Shown here: one piece after another, positions 52,095-60,792 of the stretch
Layout of the letters: the number at the start of each line of letters is the position of its first letter
Position numbering within the stretch: the stretch's first letter is position 1
Assembly (NCBI GenBank): GCA_020048055.1
Contig: JAIFNA010000003.1
Coordinates: 124,001 to 188,000 of the forward strand
Length of the DNA: 64,000 nt
Source of the DNA: Arcobacter sp.
GTDB taxonomy: Bacteria > Campylobacterota > Campylobacteria > Campylobacterales > Arcobacteraceae
Direction: 5' to 3'
Notes under the pieces: model-generated
The model's input: the letters and a program-made list of their open reading frames with translations, nothing else
What the model was told of the DNA's origin: nothing
The model's database searches: none
Made by a program: the position numbers and the translations under genes

Positions 52095-52988
52095 TTATTT
52101 CCCCCCTATGCTTCTAATATATTCTGCTACACCTTTAACTTGTGTCTCAGAAAGTCTTCCAGCAAAACTTGGCATAGCACCAATAATACCTTTTTTACCA
52201 TCATGTAATACAGATACCATTAAATCGTCATTGTAAGACACTAAACTAGGTGCTACCATTGGCATACCAGCTCCATCTTCACCATGACATGAGCTACAAC
52301 TTGCCCATGAAGCAGGTTTTTCACCTTTTAATCCACCAGCAACATAAGCAGCTAAAGCGTCAACATCAGCACCACTTGCCATTCCAGCAGGCATTCCACC
52401 AGGGTAAGCAGTTTTGAAATTATTTGCACCATTATTGATTACATTAACAACTTGCTCTTTTGAGATTCTTTTTGTTAAATCATGTGCTTTTCCATTGCTT
52501 CCGTCTGCTTCAACACCATGACAAGGAGCACATTGCACAAGATACACAGATTCTCCCATTGCTCTAAGTCCAGCAGCATCAATGTTTTTATTTTTCTCTT
52601 CAAATTTAGCTTGATATTCTAGTGTTTCTTCATTCCATTGACCAATTTGTGAAAATTGATTTGTTGGATAACCAACAAAGAAATACCAAAACATCCAAAT
52701 TATTGAGCCAATAAAAATTAATCCCCAACCAGCTGGAATTGGATTTGTATATTCTCCAATTCCATCCCAATTCTCTTCAACAAGCTCACCACCTGCTTTA
52801 TCATTTTTCATTTGATTAACATATTTTAATACTGTCATAGTTGAGATTGTAATTATCGCCAACCCAGCAAGCATAGTTAAATCGTTTATATAATCCTCAC
52901 CAAGACTAAAAGAGTCACCCGCTACGAAGTAAGTTCCTGTCATTAGTGCTACGATAAGGATCATTCCACCTATTACCATAGATTTCAT
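52095..52988 (-). CDS. ccoP: cbb3 cytochrome c oxidase subunit III (dihaem)
   Basis: CcoP carries two c-type haems that feed electrons to CcoO and CcoN. The 297-residue product has membrane helices near residues 4-24, 36-54 and 88-106, and then a periplasmic part with haem motifs CAPCH (153-157) and CSSCH (231-235). Distal Met ligands are likely in GGMPAGMASG and GAMPSFAG. The extra N-terminal helices are the Campylobacterota form; other phyla often have one. It lies 15 bases after ccoQ and 2 before DUF4006. Confidence 0.95.
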   Translation of the reverse strand: MKSMVIGGMILIVALMTGTYFVAGDSFSLGEDYINDLTMLAGLAIITISTMTVLKYVNQMKNDKAGGELVEENWDGIGEYTNPIPAGWGLIFIGSIIWMFWYFFVGYPTNQFSQIGQWNEETLEYQAKFEEKNKNIDAAGLRAMGESVYLVQCAPCHGVEADGSNGKAHDLTKRISKEQVVNVINNGANNFKTAYPGGMPAGMASGADVDALAAYVAGGLKGEKPASWASCSSCHGEDGAGMPMVAPSLVSYNDDLMVSVLHDGKKGIIGAMPSFAGRLSETQVKGVAEYIRSIGGK

Positions 52989-53003
52989 ATTATTTTCTCC
53001 TTT

Positions 53004-53216
53004 TTATTCTTTGTCACTCTTGTTTGGTTCCAATGGTTTAGTATCAATACTATCATTAAGTACTAGGTCTGAATATTTTTCAAAATCCCTCTCACCATTT
53101 TTTTGTCGTTTATATATAGAATAAGCATAGCTATAAAATATTACAAATACAAACAATGTTATAAAAAATTTTGCGTAACCTTGTATTGTTAATAAAGTTT
53201 CTTGATCTAAATCCAT
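53004..53216 (-). CDS. ccoQ: cbb3 oxidase subunit CcoQ
   Basis: A 70-residue protein with one membrane helix at about residues 11-32 and a basic polar tail (YKRQKNGERDFEKYSDLV). CcoQ stabilises the assembled oxidase in other bacteria. Order ccoN-O-Q-P, size and the 13-base gap to ccoO and 15-base gap to ccoP all support it. Confidence 0.85.
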   Translation of the reverse strand: MDLDQETLLTIQGYAKFFITLFVFVIFYSYAYSIYKRQKNGERDFEKYSDLVLNDSIDTKPLEPNKSDKE

Positions 53217-53229
53217 TTTTAATAACCTT

Positions 53230-53895
53230 TTATTTTAAAGAGTTCATATAAGCAATAATTGCAACAATTTCAGGAATCTTACCAGCAGCTACTGCATCTT
53301 TAACATCTTGATCTTTCATATCAGCAGCTATTAGTTTAGCTTCTTCTAAAGCACTAGCTTTAGCTTCGTCAATTGAACCTAATTTTGGCATACCTTCTTT
53401 GTCATATGGAACACCAAATACATTTTTAACTGTCACGGCTTCAGCATATGCAGTATCTACATCAGCAATGTTTGTAAACTGATGAGAATAAGCTGGCATA
53501 ACTGTACCAGGTACAACTTCAGATGGTGCCTTCATATGATTTTCATGCCAATCAGTAGTTCTGTAATTTCCAACTCTCATAAGATCTGGTCCAGTTCTTT
53601 TTGATCCCCATAAAAATGGTCTATCATAAGCATACTCACCACTTAAAGAATACATACCATATCTATCTGTTTCAGATTTAAATGGTCTAATTAATTGCGA
53701 GTGGCAAGCATTACAGCTATCCTTGATATATACATGTCTTCCAGCAAGCTCCAACATACTATATGGTTTTGCACCAACAGTTGGTTGAGATTGTTTGCTA
53801 AAATCAGGTATAACTTCTATAATACCTGCAAATGCAACTGTTAAAAATAACGCAACTGCGAAGAAAAACGGTCTTTGTTCTAACCAATGAAACAT
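53230..53895 (-). CDS. ccoO: cbb3 oxidase subunit II (monohaem)
   Basis: CcoO holds one c-type haem between CcoP and the catalytic subunit. The 221-residue product has an N-terminal membrane anchor (FFFAVALFLTVAFAGIIEVIP, about 9-30) and the haem motif CNACHSQLIRPF (61-72), followed by the family block WGSKRTGPDLMRVG near residue 95-108 and PGTVMPAYSH with the distal Met. It starts 18 bases after ccoN. Confidence 0.96.
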   Translation of the reverse strand: MFHWLEQRPFFFAVALFLTVAFAGIIEVIPDFSKQSQPTVGAKPYSMLELAGRHVYIKDSCNACHSQLIRPFKSETDRYGMYSLSGEYAYDRPFLWGSKRTGPDLMRVGNYRTTDWHENHMKAPSEVVPGTVMPAYSHQFTNIADVDTAYAEAVTVKNVFGVPYDKEGMPKLGSIDEAKASALEEAKLIAADMKDQDVKDAVAAGKIPEIVAIIAYMNSLK

Positions 53896-53913
53896 AATTT
53901 TCTCCTCCCTTTC

Positions 53914-55383
53914 TTAAGCGCCCATAGGCGAAGCATTAGCTGGTTCTTTTGTAAGAACTCGTCCAGCAGTAGCAGTTTTATACATATTGTAAGCCCACAT
54001 AAATACACCGATAAGATACAGCAATCCGCCAACAGCTCTAATTGTGTAGTAAGGATGTAATACTTCAACTGTATCAATAAATGAATAAACTAATGAACCA
54101 TACTCATCATAAGCTCTCCACATCATACCTTGAGTTATACCTGCGATCCACATAGATGTAAAGTAAAGTACGATTGCAACTGTTTGAATCCAAAATTGTG
54201 TTTCAAGTAAAGATTTAGAGTAAATCTCTCTTTTGTACATTCTTGGAGCCATATGTAATAAAGCAGCCATAACCATAAATACAACCCAACCAAGTACACC
54301 ATCATGTACATGTCCTGGAATCCAGTCTGTAAAGTGTGCAATAGCATTAACAGATTTTATAGCTTGAATTGGACCTTCTATTGTTGATAACATATAGAAT
54401 GTAGAAGCCATAACCATAAATTTAATCAATGGATTTGTTTGTAATTGTCCCCATTCACCTTTCATTGTAAGAAGCATATTAATAGCAGATCCCCAAGATG
54501 GTAAAATTAAAACAACAGACATAACAGAACCCATAGTTTGCATCCAATCTGGAACTGTACTATAGATAACATGGTGTCCACCAGCCCATAAATAAACAAA
54601 CATTAAACCCCAGAATGCAAGCATAGAAAGTTTATATGAATAAACATTTTGCCCTGATTCTTTTGGAAGAAAATAATAAATAATTGCAATAATAGGTGTT
54701 GTAAACACGAATGCAACAGCATTATGTCCATACCACCATTGAACTAGTGCATCATTTGTACCTGCATACATAGAAACCGAGTGTAACACAGAACCGTGTC
54801 CACCAGAAGCAAAATATGTTGGAATTTCCATATTGTTAAATAGATAAAGCATAGCAACTGCTAAGAATGAAGACATATAGTACCAAACAGAAACATACAA
54901 TGTTCTCTCTCTTCTAATACCAATCATACCAAACATAGCAACACCCCAAAGAACCCACCAAACAACAACTAGTAAATCCAATGGCCATTCTAGTTCAGCG
55001 TATTCTTTTGAAGTTGTAATACCACTTAATAAAGTAACTACTGCAAGTAAAATAGTAATGAAATAAAGTGCAAAATGTAATTTTGCAACTCCCATTAAAA
55101 ATGGGGACTCTTTAAGTGAAACCTTAAGAACCCTTTGTCCTACATAGTACCAAGTAGCAAATATTCCACTTAGTGTAAAACCAAAAGCAACACCATTTGT
55201 GTGTAAAGGTCTTAATCTACTAAATGTACCGTACTCTCCAGCTAAATTACTTAAAGCTGGAAATGCAAGTTGAAATGCAAGTATAACACCAACTGTCATA
55301 CCTATAATTCCAAACAGAATTGTGGCAAAAGTAAAAGCTTTTGCAATCGAGTAGTCATACTCAATTTGTGCACTGTTTTGCAT
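53914..55383 (-). CDS. ccoN: cbb3 oxidase catalytic subunit I
   Basis: CcoN reduces oxygen at a haem b3-CuB centre and pumps protons with high oxygen affinity, which suits a microaerophile. The 489-residue product has about 12 membrane helices. I see FGFTLSGIFATWYYVGQRV with LHTNGVAF at the first haem ligand, WWYGHNAVAFVFTTPI carrying CuB His, and WAGGHHVIYSTVPDWMQ and DWIPGHVHDGVLGWV with further His ligands. The ATG at 55383 is chosen because AGGAGGATATTG precedes it; the upstream ATG at 55413 has no such site. First gene of a ten-gene operon to 47901. Confidence 0.96.
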   Translation of the reverse strand: MQNSAQIEYDYSIAKAFTFATILFGIIGMTVGVILAFQLAFPALSNLAGEYGTFSRLRPLHTNGVAFGFTLSGIFATWYYVGQRVLKVSLKESPFLMGVAKLHFALYFITILLAVVTLLSGITTSKEYAELEWPLDLLVVVWWVLWGVAMFGMIGIRRERTLYVSVWYYMSSFLAVAMLYLFNNMEIPTYFASGGHGSVLHSVSMYAGTNDALVQWWYGHNAVAFVFTTPIIAIIYYFLPKESGQNVYSYKLSMLAFWGLMFVYLWAGGHHVIYSTVPDWMQTMGSVMSVVLILPSWGSAINMLLTMKGEWGQLQTNPLIKFMVMASTFYMLSTIEGPIQAIKSVNAIAHFTDWIPGHVHDGVLGWVVFMVMAALLHMAPRMYKREIYSKSLLETQFWIQTVAIVLYFTSMWIAGITQGMMWRAYDEYGSLVYSFIDTVEVLHPYYTIRAVGGLLYLIGVFMWAYNMYKTATAGRVLTKEPANASPMGA

Positions 55384-55616
55384 CAATATCCTCCTAAAAT
55401 AAAATAAAGTCACAATAATATAAATACAACCGTAACTTATCGCTCGGATTTTATCAACTCTTGTGTTAAATGAAACTGAAAAGTGTAATTATTTATTAAA
55501 AGTTATTTGTAAGTTTAATAAGGGGTAGGTGCTAATTAAATGTAACTATTTTATAATCTAATATTAAGAAATGTTGTAATAATATACATAAAAATTAGAA
55601 CTCTTAGGGGATAAAA
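55384..55616. other. Divergent promoter region between ccoN and the first FlgO-like gene
   Basis: A 233-base AT-rich gap without a gene. On the minus strand a strong AGGAGG leads ccoN, with AT-rich possible -10 elements (TATATT, TATTTATAT) upstream. On the plus strand AGGGG precedes the first FlgO-like gene, after TATAATCTAATATT near 55552. I found no full FNR-type palindrome; TTGATAAAATCC near 55450 is only a half match. Confidence 0.4.
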
Positions 55617-56285
55617 ATGTACAAACTACTATCACAATCTTTTTGCTCTGGACTATTTGTTGTTTTATTTTTGCAAGGCTGTAATCACAATACAATTGTA
55701 ATTCCAAAAGAAAAAGCAAGCACTAGCGAACTATACTACACAATAAATGATGCAATTATCTCTCTTTCCAATCAATTATCAAAAAATAATACTTTGTTAT
55801 TGAAAGATACAGGAACAATTACCGTAACTTCATTTGTTGACCTAGAGCAGTTAAATAAAACAAGTCAATTCGGTAGAGTAATTGGCGAATCATTGTTTAG
55901 CGAACTGTTTATTAGAGGCTTTAATGTTTCAGATTTTAGAGGTCAAAATGCAATAACAATTAATGCAAATGGAGAATTTTATATAACAAGAAATATTACA
56001 ATGCTTCAAAGTGAAGTATCCAATACATATATCTTGGTTGGAACATACTCAAAAATTGACCAAAATATAATCATTAATGCAAGAATATTAGACAACAAAA
56101 CAGGTAAAATTGTAAGTTCCGGAAGAGTAATGTATGCAAATGATGATTGTAGTATATTTAATATGTGCAATAATGCCCAAAGAAAAATAAAACTTGTTTC
56201 TGATGACTATAAACACTCAAGTGAAGAAAAAACCTTAAAAGAATCATCCGAAGATACTATGCCGATTAGAAAAATTAAATTCTAA
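55617..56285 (+). CDS. FlgO-family outer-membrane lipoprotein 1
   Basis: A 222-residue lipoprotein. The signal ends in LFLQGC with the lipid-linked Cys at 22. The FlgO domain follows: TITVTSFVDLEQLNKTSQFGRVIGESLF, LFIRGFNVSDFRGQNAI, then FYITRNI and YILVGTYSKIDQNIIINARILD near residue 130-160. FlgO proteins sit in the outer membrane; in Vibrio FlgO is needed for normal flagellar motility. Here there are no flagellar neighbours. It is the first of three tandem relatives and has an AGGGGAT ribosome site. Confidence 0.82.
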   Translation: MYKLLSQSFCSGLFVVLFLQGCNHNTIVIPKEKASTSELYYTINDAIISLSNQLSKNNTLLLKDTGTITVTSFVDLEQLNKTSQFGRVIGESLFSELFIRGFNVSDFRGQNAITINANGEFYITRNITMLQSEVSNTYILVGTYSKIDQNIIINARILDNKTGKIVSSGRVMYANDDCSIFNMCNNAQRKIKLVSDDYKHSSEEKTLKESSEDTMPIRKIKF

Positions 56286-56295
56286 TTCCTTTTTG

Positions 56296-56327
56296 GATAA
56301 AATCATCAAAATTTAAAGGATTTTATC
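56296..56327 (+). promoter_or_regulatory. Hairpin over the ribosome binding site of FlgO-like gene 2
   Basis: GATAAAATC (56296-56304) and GATTTTATC (56319-56327) pair perfectly (9 bp, 14-base loop) in the 43-base gap between the first two FlgO-like genes. The 3' arm begins within AAAGGA (56315-56320) and ends 1 base before the ATG at 56329, so folding would limit ribosome access. It could reduce translation of gene 2 relative to gene 1. No T-run follows, so it is not a classic terminator. Confidence 0.5.
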
Positions 56328-56328
56328 T

Positions 56329-56955
56329 ATGAGGATTGCTAATCTTATTTTCCCCTCTATTGTATATCTGATTTTTGCAGGCTGTACTACACAATCACAA
56401 AGTATCAATTCAAATTACAAATCATCTACATTTTCTTTTTTTGTTGACAAAAGGTTTAGTGACCTTGATAAAGCCGTTTCAGAAATTTCAAGTCAACTAT
56501 TATTAAATATTCCATCAGTAGCTCAAAAACAAAATAAATTTATTATCACTACATTTGTAGACCTTCATACTTTAGCAAAAACATCTCCTATCGGGAGAAC
56601 TATATCTGAGTCTCTTATAGATGAGATGCATTCAAAAAAATTTAAAATTATTGATTTTAGAACTCAAGAGGTGATTACTGTAAATGAAAATGGGGAGTTT
56701 TTACTGTCAAGAAATCTTTCCAAACTAAAAGATGAAGTTCCAGAAGCACTTATTGTTGTTGGCACATACTCACTTATAGATGAAAACACTATGGTTTTAA
56801 ATGGAAGAATTATGGACACATTTACATCAGATGTTATTTCTACAGCTAAAGTTATCTACACTTTTAAAGACTGTAACGAATTTGATTTATGTAAAAAGTC
56901 TGAAAAACCAAAAATAACACCGCCTTCCCAAATAAAAATATTGGAAGATAAATGA
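56329..56955 (+). CDS. FlgO-family outer-membrane lipoprotein 2
   Basis: A 208-residue lipoprotein with lipobox LIFAGC (Cys 19). The FlgO domain is the closest relative of gene 1: FIITTFVDLHTLAKTSPIGRTISESLIDEM, KIIDFRTQEVITVNENGEFLLSRNLSKLKDEV, and LIVVGTYSLIDENTMVLNGRIMD. The shared order and matching sequence point to duplication. It is separated by 43 bases from gene 1 and overlaps gene 3 by 4 bases (ATGA), so 2 and 3 are coupled. A hairpin hides its ribosome site. Confidence 0.82.
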   Translation: MRIANLIFPSIVYLIFAGCTTQSQSINSNYKSSTFSFFVDKRFSDLDKAVSEISSQLLLNIPSVAQKQNKFIITTFVDLHTLAKTSPIGRTISESLIDEMHSKKFKIIDFRTQEVITVNENGEFLLSRNLSKLKDEVPEALIVVGTYSLIDENTMVLNGRIMDTFTSDVISTAKVIYTFKDCNEFDLCKKSEKPKITPPSQIKILEDK

Positions 56956-57533
56956 GAATATTAAGTATTTTATTAATTACAATATTTTTCTCTGGCTGTA
57001 TATTTCAAGGCACATTGCCAAAAATAAAAAATGAAGACTCAACAGATTTTAGATTTCTAACAACTCAGCTTGTTTCAAATTCTTTTTGTTCAAAAATAAA
57101 TCAAAATTCAACACTTTATGTAACAGATTTTGTAAATGAATCTAATTTAGAAAATAAATCAGAACTTGGTTTTTTATTGTCAAATGAATTAAAAGTTGCA
57201 ATTTTAAGAAACAGTTGTGCAAAAAATGTTGCTATTAAAACTTTTAATTTGGCTCAAAATCTCAAAATTGGACAAAATGGTGCGAAAATTTTAACTCGAG
57301 ATTTAAACCAACTTAAAACTCAAACAATTGAAGATGACAAACAAATAGCAATTGGTAGCTATTCAATTACAAATAAAAAACTTATACTTTTTGTAAAACT
57401 AGTAAATCTAAAAGATGGAAATACTATCGCAACAAATAGTAGTCAAACAGAAATTACAACAGAAATTAGAGAATTAGAAGGCCTCAAAGAGATAAGAGAC
57501 ACTCCAGAGATTAAGCCTCCTTTTCACCTTTAA
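56952..57533 (+). CDS. FlgO-family outer-membrane lipoprotein 3 (divergent)
   Basis: A 193-residue lipoprotein with lipobox FFSGC (Cys 16). The FlgO core is weaker but aligned: TLYVTDFVNESNLENKSELGFLLSNELKVAI, the KIGQNGAKILTRDLNQL stretch where gene 2 has NENGEFLLSRNLSKL, and QIAIGSYSITNKKLILFVKLVNL. It has two extra cysteines (SFCSKI and NSCAKN), which could form a disulfide. It overlaps gene 2 by 4 bases and ends 6 bases before the convergent MnmD-like gene. Likely the oldest copy, judging by divergence; this is inference. Confidence 0.72.
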   Translation: MRILSILLITIFFSGCIFQGTLPKIKNEDSTDFRFLTTQLVSNSFCSKINQNSTLYVTDFVNESNLENKSELGFLLSNELKVAILRNSCAKNVAIKTFNLAQNLKIGQNGAKILTRDLNQLKTQTIEDDKQIAIGSYSITNKKLILFVKLVNLKDGNTIATNSSQTEITTEIRELEGLKEIRDTPEIKPPFHL

Positions 57534-57539
57534 TAGATA

Positions 57540-58283
57540 TTAGTCAAAATCACTAAAAGATTTACTGTTTGGGCTATTTAGCCTTTTCTTTTCCATATCA
57601 ATCCATTTCAAACCTAGCTCATTATTCTTTATATTACTTAATGAACCAATGGTACCACGCTTTTTTATTGTTGATTGATACTCATATATCATAAATCCAT
57701 TTTCATACATAGAAAACCGTACTGGGGTAGCTATAGAATATGTTGTCAAGATAGCATTACTATTACAACATTTTTTAATTTCACCAAAATACTCTTTTGT
57801 CCATAACTCTTTATTTGTATCACTGCTAAAGGCATCTTGGAATACTATATCGATATTTTTTAACTTTTTTACATACTCCCTTGCATCTCCTATGAACATT
57901 TCAATTGTAAAATTTTCATCACTATAATAATTATTTTTAGCAACCTCTAAAATTATATGTTTAATGCAGTCAAATTCTTTTGGATAATCAAAATTCAAAA
58001 GTGAACCAACAAGTTTCGCATCAAGCTCTGGTGAAAAAATATTTACTTTAATATTGAGATTATTTTTTAAAATATAATAAATTGTTCCAAAAGTGTTGTA
58101 GCCCAACCCAAAACAAATATCTAAAATATTAATTTCTTTAGTTTGACTACATAGTGTAAAAGCAGGGATAATATGTTTATATAGCGCTTCACTTAAAGCG
58201 CCATCATCTATACTATGAAAAGCTTGATTATATTTAGATGAGAAGAGGGTTTTGCTCCCATCATTTGTTATTTTATAATCCAT
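57540..58283 (-). CDS. MnmD-like tRNA wobble uridine methyltransferase
   Basis: A 247-residue SAM-dependent methyltransferase of the MnmC N-domain (MnmD) type. The family methylates 5-aminomethyl-2-thiouridine at tRNA position 34. It has NDGSKTLFSSKYNQAFHSIDDGALSEALYKHI at the start, where the family has its S-x-x-Y-x-E-x-x-H-S-x-x-GAL pattern, then ILDICFGLGYNTFG (SAM loop) and DIVFQDAFSSDTNKELWT. The FAD domain of full MnmC is absent, as in MnmD proteins. Start ATG 58283 follows GTGGGG; an upstream in-frame start at 58328 is inside the previous gene. Confidence 0.85.
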   Translation of the reverse strand: MDYKITNDGSKTLFSSKYNQAFHSIDDGALSEALYKHIIPAFTLCSQTKEINILDICFGLGYNTFGTIYYILKNNLNIKVNIFSPELDAKLVGSLLNFDYPKEFDCIKHIILEVAKNNYYSDENFTIEMFIGDAREYVKKLKNIDIVFQDAFSSDTNKELWTKEYFGEIKKCCNSNAILTTYSIATPVRFSMYENGFMIYEYQSTIKKRGTIGSLSNIKNNELGLKWIDMEKKRLNSPNSKSFSDFD

Positions 58284-58722
58284 TGCCCCACATGTGCATC
58301 TTTTTTGCCACAACCAAATCATAGTCATTAAATATTTCTATTGAGTTAGTTGCCCTAAAATCATTCTCTTCAAGCAATGTTGTCATCAAAAAAAGTTTAT
58401 TTAGATATTTTTTTGATATTAAAATAATATTTGCCGAATTTTCAAGAGAATGATATATTGTTTTTATAAATTTATTCATATCAAAATTATCTAAAAAACA
58501 ATCACATACAACCACATACTCATATTCTCTTGCAGTTAATCTAAATTTTTCAAGGTCAATATTGGAAAACTCTTTGTATGCCATTTTTCCATCAATTGAT
58601 GCAATAAAATTAAACAAGATATTGTGTATTTCAACGCAACCATTATCAATATATAAAAATGAACTGTTAGGCGATTTTTGGAATAAAGATAAAAATAGAT
58701 CTATCTCATTTTCTTTTATCAT
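58273..58722 (-). CDS. Unknown protein with a methyltransferase-like core
   Basis: A 149-residue protein that I cannot name. The middle looks like the strand-helix order of a Rossmann methyltransferase half (NSSFLYIDNG, YEYVVVCDCFLDN, ENSANIILISKKYL), but the glycine-rich SAM loop is missing. It ends YDLVVAKKMHMWGNGL, overlapping the MnmD-like gene by 11 bases. It may be a non-catalytic partner of MnmD or a separate regulator, by inference. It lies directly after luxS, with no gap between its start and the luxS stop. Confidence 0.65.
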   Translation of the reverse strand: MIKENEIDLFLSLFQKSPNSSFLYIDNGCVEIHNILFNFIASIDGKMAYKEFSNIDLEKFRLTAREYEYVVVCDCFLDNFDMNKFIKTIYHSLENSANIILISKKYLNKLFLMTTLLEENDFRATNSIEIFNDYDLVVAKKMHMWGNGL

Positions 58723-59238
58723 CTATATTCCAAGCTCGTTAATTCTTTCATCGCTAAGTTGTAATTTTTCATTATCCATTACACCAACACCATTCTTAAT
58801 CACATATTTTGCAATTTTTTTAGCATCTTTTAGTGAATGCATATCGCAAGTTCCGCATTGGTATATATTTAGCTCTGGTATGTCAGCTTCGCAACCAACG
58901 TTTAACACATCTTTCATAGCTTTTTTTGTTGCCTTTGCAACTTTTTTTTCACTAGGAGAACCAAGCAGACTCATATAAAAACCAGTTCTACAGCCCATAG
59001 GTGAACAATCTATAATTTCAACATCATCACTATTTAGATGCTCCCTTATAAATCCAGCAAAAAGATGCTCCAAAGTATGCATCCCTTTAGCACTCATTTT
59101 CCCAATATTTGGTTTATAAAGTCTTATATCGTAAACGGTAATATTATCTCCACTTTTACTTTTCATTTGTTTGGCTACCCTAACTGCTGGTGCATCCATA
59201 ATTGTGTGATCTACTTTGAAACTGTCTAATAATGGCAT
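58723..59238 (-). CDS. luxS: S-ribosylhomocysteine lyase LuxS
   Basis: LuxS splits S-ribosylhomocysteine to homocysteine and DPD, the precursor of autoinducer-2, as part of SAM recycling. The 171-residue product has the metal ligands H54 and H58 in [10 protein letters not shown] and C128 in QCGTC, the catalytic E57 and C83 in MGCRTGFY. All match the known enzyme. AAGGAG precedes the ATG. It is followed immediately by the methyltransferase-like genes, a sensible neighbourhood because LuxS clears the by-product of SAM-dependent methylation. It follows the ccoG terminator. Confidence 0.97.
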   Translation of the reverse strand: MPLLDSFKVDHTIMDAPAVRVAKQMKSKSGDNITVYDIRLYKPNIGKMSAKGMHTLEHLFAGFIREHLNSDDVEIIDCSPMGCRTGFYMSLLGSPSEKKVAKATKKAMKDVLNVGCEADIPELNIYQCGTCDMHSLKDAKKIAKYVIKNGVGVMDNEKLQLSDERINELGI

Positions 59239-59280
59239 ATAAAACTCCTTTGTTTATAAAATATTTATATCATAACTAAA

Positions 59281-59310
59281 AAAGCCTAAGTCTATTTTGA
59301 CTTAGGCTTT
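59281..59310 (-). terminator. Terminator behind ccoG
   Basis: AAAGCCTAAGTC (59281-59292) and GACTTAGGCTTT (59299-59310) form a perfect 12-bp stem with a TATTTT loop. On the minus strand the stem is followed by more T residues (about six), which makes a proper terminator for ccoG, 32 bases after its stop. Confidence 0.92.
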
Positions 59311-59342
59311 ATAACTGACTTATAAAAATAACTTGATTTATA

Positions 59343-60725
59343 CTACTTTTTAAGCATATCACTTCGTGGATAGATAAATACAGCATCCCTTATAACAATA
59401 ACTCTTGTTGGGTCCTCTATTGCATACGCTTTTAGAGTTACAGTAATTGGTGTGTCGTGCCTAGCATCATTCACAAGTGGTTGATCTGTATGAAGCTGAA
59501 TAACTTTTTTAGCCAATTTACCCTTACTTAATTTAAACGGTTCAAATCTTTTTAGTGTAATCTTATCTTTATAAGCACCAATCACTTCTAATTGATAAGT
59601 GTAAGTCTCTTTTTGTGTATTTTGAAACAATAATACAAAACTATTTGTAACCACTCCACCTTCTTGCGTTTTATAAAGCTCGGTTGTTTTATTTACATTT
59701 AACAACATGTACTCTTTTTTACCGCCCATTACAAAAAGCATACCAACAATTACAATTAAAGCAACTGTATACATGATTGTTTTGGTCCTAATTAATTTTA
59801 AACCTTTTTTATAAATTACATCATTAGTGCTTGACCACTGCACAAGACTTTCTTTACCTAGTTTACCCATAACGCTAGTACATGCATCAACACATTCAAG
59901 GCAATTAATACACTCTAATTGTGTCCCTTTTCTTATATCTATATGTGTAGGACAAACAGTTACACAACTTTCACAAGCTGTACATTCATCACTTGGGTTA
60001 GTTAAATCTTTAACTTTAAAAACTGTTTTTTGCTTCTTGGCATCATAAATCTCACCGCCCCTTGTAGGATTGTAGATTGCTTGAATTGTATCATTATCAT
60101 AAAGTACAGACTGAACCCTTGAATATGGACACACATAAACACAAAAATTTTCTTGTAAAAAAACAACGTCATAAACCAAAAACAATGATATTCCAACAAT
60201 AAAACCAATCATTGTTGTATGCTCCATAGGATCGCTCATGTACGCAAAAAAATCGGCTGGCGGTATAAAGAACCACATAAAATCAGATGCAGCCAAAAGA
60301 GCTAAAAATGACCAAATCAAAATAGCTACAACTTTTTTAATTTTATTCTCAGATTTTGAATAATCCGGATCTTTTTGTTTGTTTTTAATCCTTCTCATTC
60401 CCAATAATTTTGTTTCAATAAAATCTCTGTAAATTACCCTAAAAATTGTTTGTGGACATGCCCAACCACACCATGCTCTTCCACCAATTGCAGTTACTGC
60501 AAAAATACCCAAAAATAACAACATTAACAAAAATGGCATCATATAAAGTTCTTGCATATCAAACACAACACCCATTAAGTGAAGTTGTTTTTTATCAAAT
60601 GAAAGTAAAAATACTTGATTTCCACCTATTTGAATAAATGGCAAGCCAACTGCTACAATACTCGCTAATGCGTATGCCCAATATCTTTTGATTCTGTACG
60701 ACATTGTTTCAATCTTCTCTTTCAT
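59343..60725 (-). CDS. ccoG: Cytochrome oxidase accessory protein CcoG (iron-sulfur)
   Basis: CcoG (RdxA/FixG) is a membrane iron-sulfur protein needed to prepare copper for cbb3 oxidase; it reduces Cu(II) to Cu(I). The 460-residue product has about five membrane helices, WCGWACPQTIFRVIYRD near residue 85-101, a VYVCPYSRVQS block and two 4Fe-4S ligand sets, CTACESCVTVCPTH and CINCLECVDACTSV, around residue 248-285. A C-terminal beta domain follows with TYTYQLEV. It lies 4 kb from the ccoN operon and is a single-gene unit with its own terminator. The other assembly genes (ccoI, ccoS) are not in the window. Confidence 0.93.
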   Translation of the reverse strand: MKEKIETMSYRIKRYWAYALASIVAVGLPFIQIGGNQVFLLSFDKKQLHLMGVVFDMQELYMMPFLLMLLFLGIFAVTAIGGRAWCGWACPQTIFRVIYRDFIETKLLGMRRIKNKQKDPDYSKSENKIKKVVAILIWSFLALLAASDFMWFFIPPADFFAYMSDPMEHTTMIGFIVGISLFLVYDVVFLQENFCVYVCPYSRVQSVLYDNDTIQAIYNPTRGGEIYDAKKQKTVFKVKDLTNPSDECTACESCVTVCPTHIDIRKGTQLECINCLECVDACTSVMGKLGKESLVQWSSTNDVIYKKGLKLIRTKTIMYTVALIVIVGMLFVMGGKKEYMLLNVNKTTELYKTQEGGVVTNSFVLLFQNTQKETYTYQLEVIGAYKDKITLKRFEPFKLSKGKLAKKVIQLHTDQPLVNDARHDTPITVTLKAYAIEDPTRVIVIRDAVFIYPRSDMLKK

Positions 60726-60792
60726 ATCTTTTCCTTACTAATAATCTAAAAAATTATATATTACTCTATCTTATGATAAGCATAAAATCTAG

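Noticed and set aside
55384-55470. FNR box upstream of ccoN
   Set aside because: Only a TTGAT half-site is present; the ATCAA half at the right spacing is missing.
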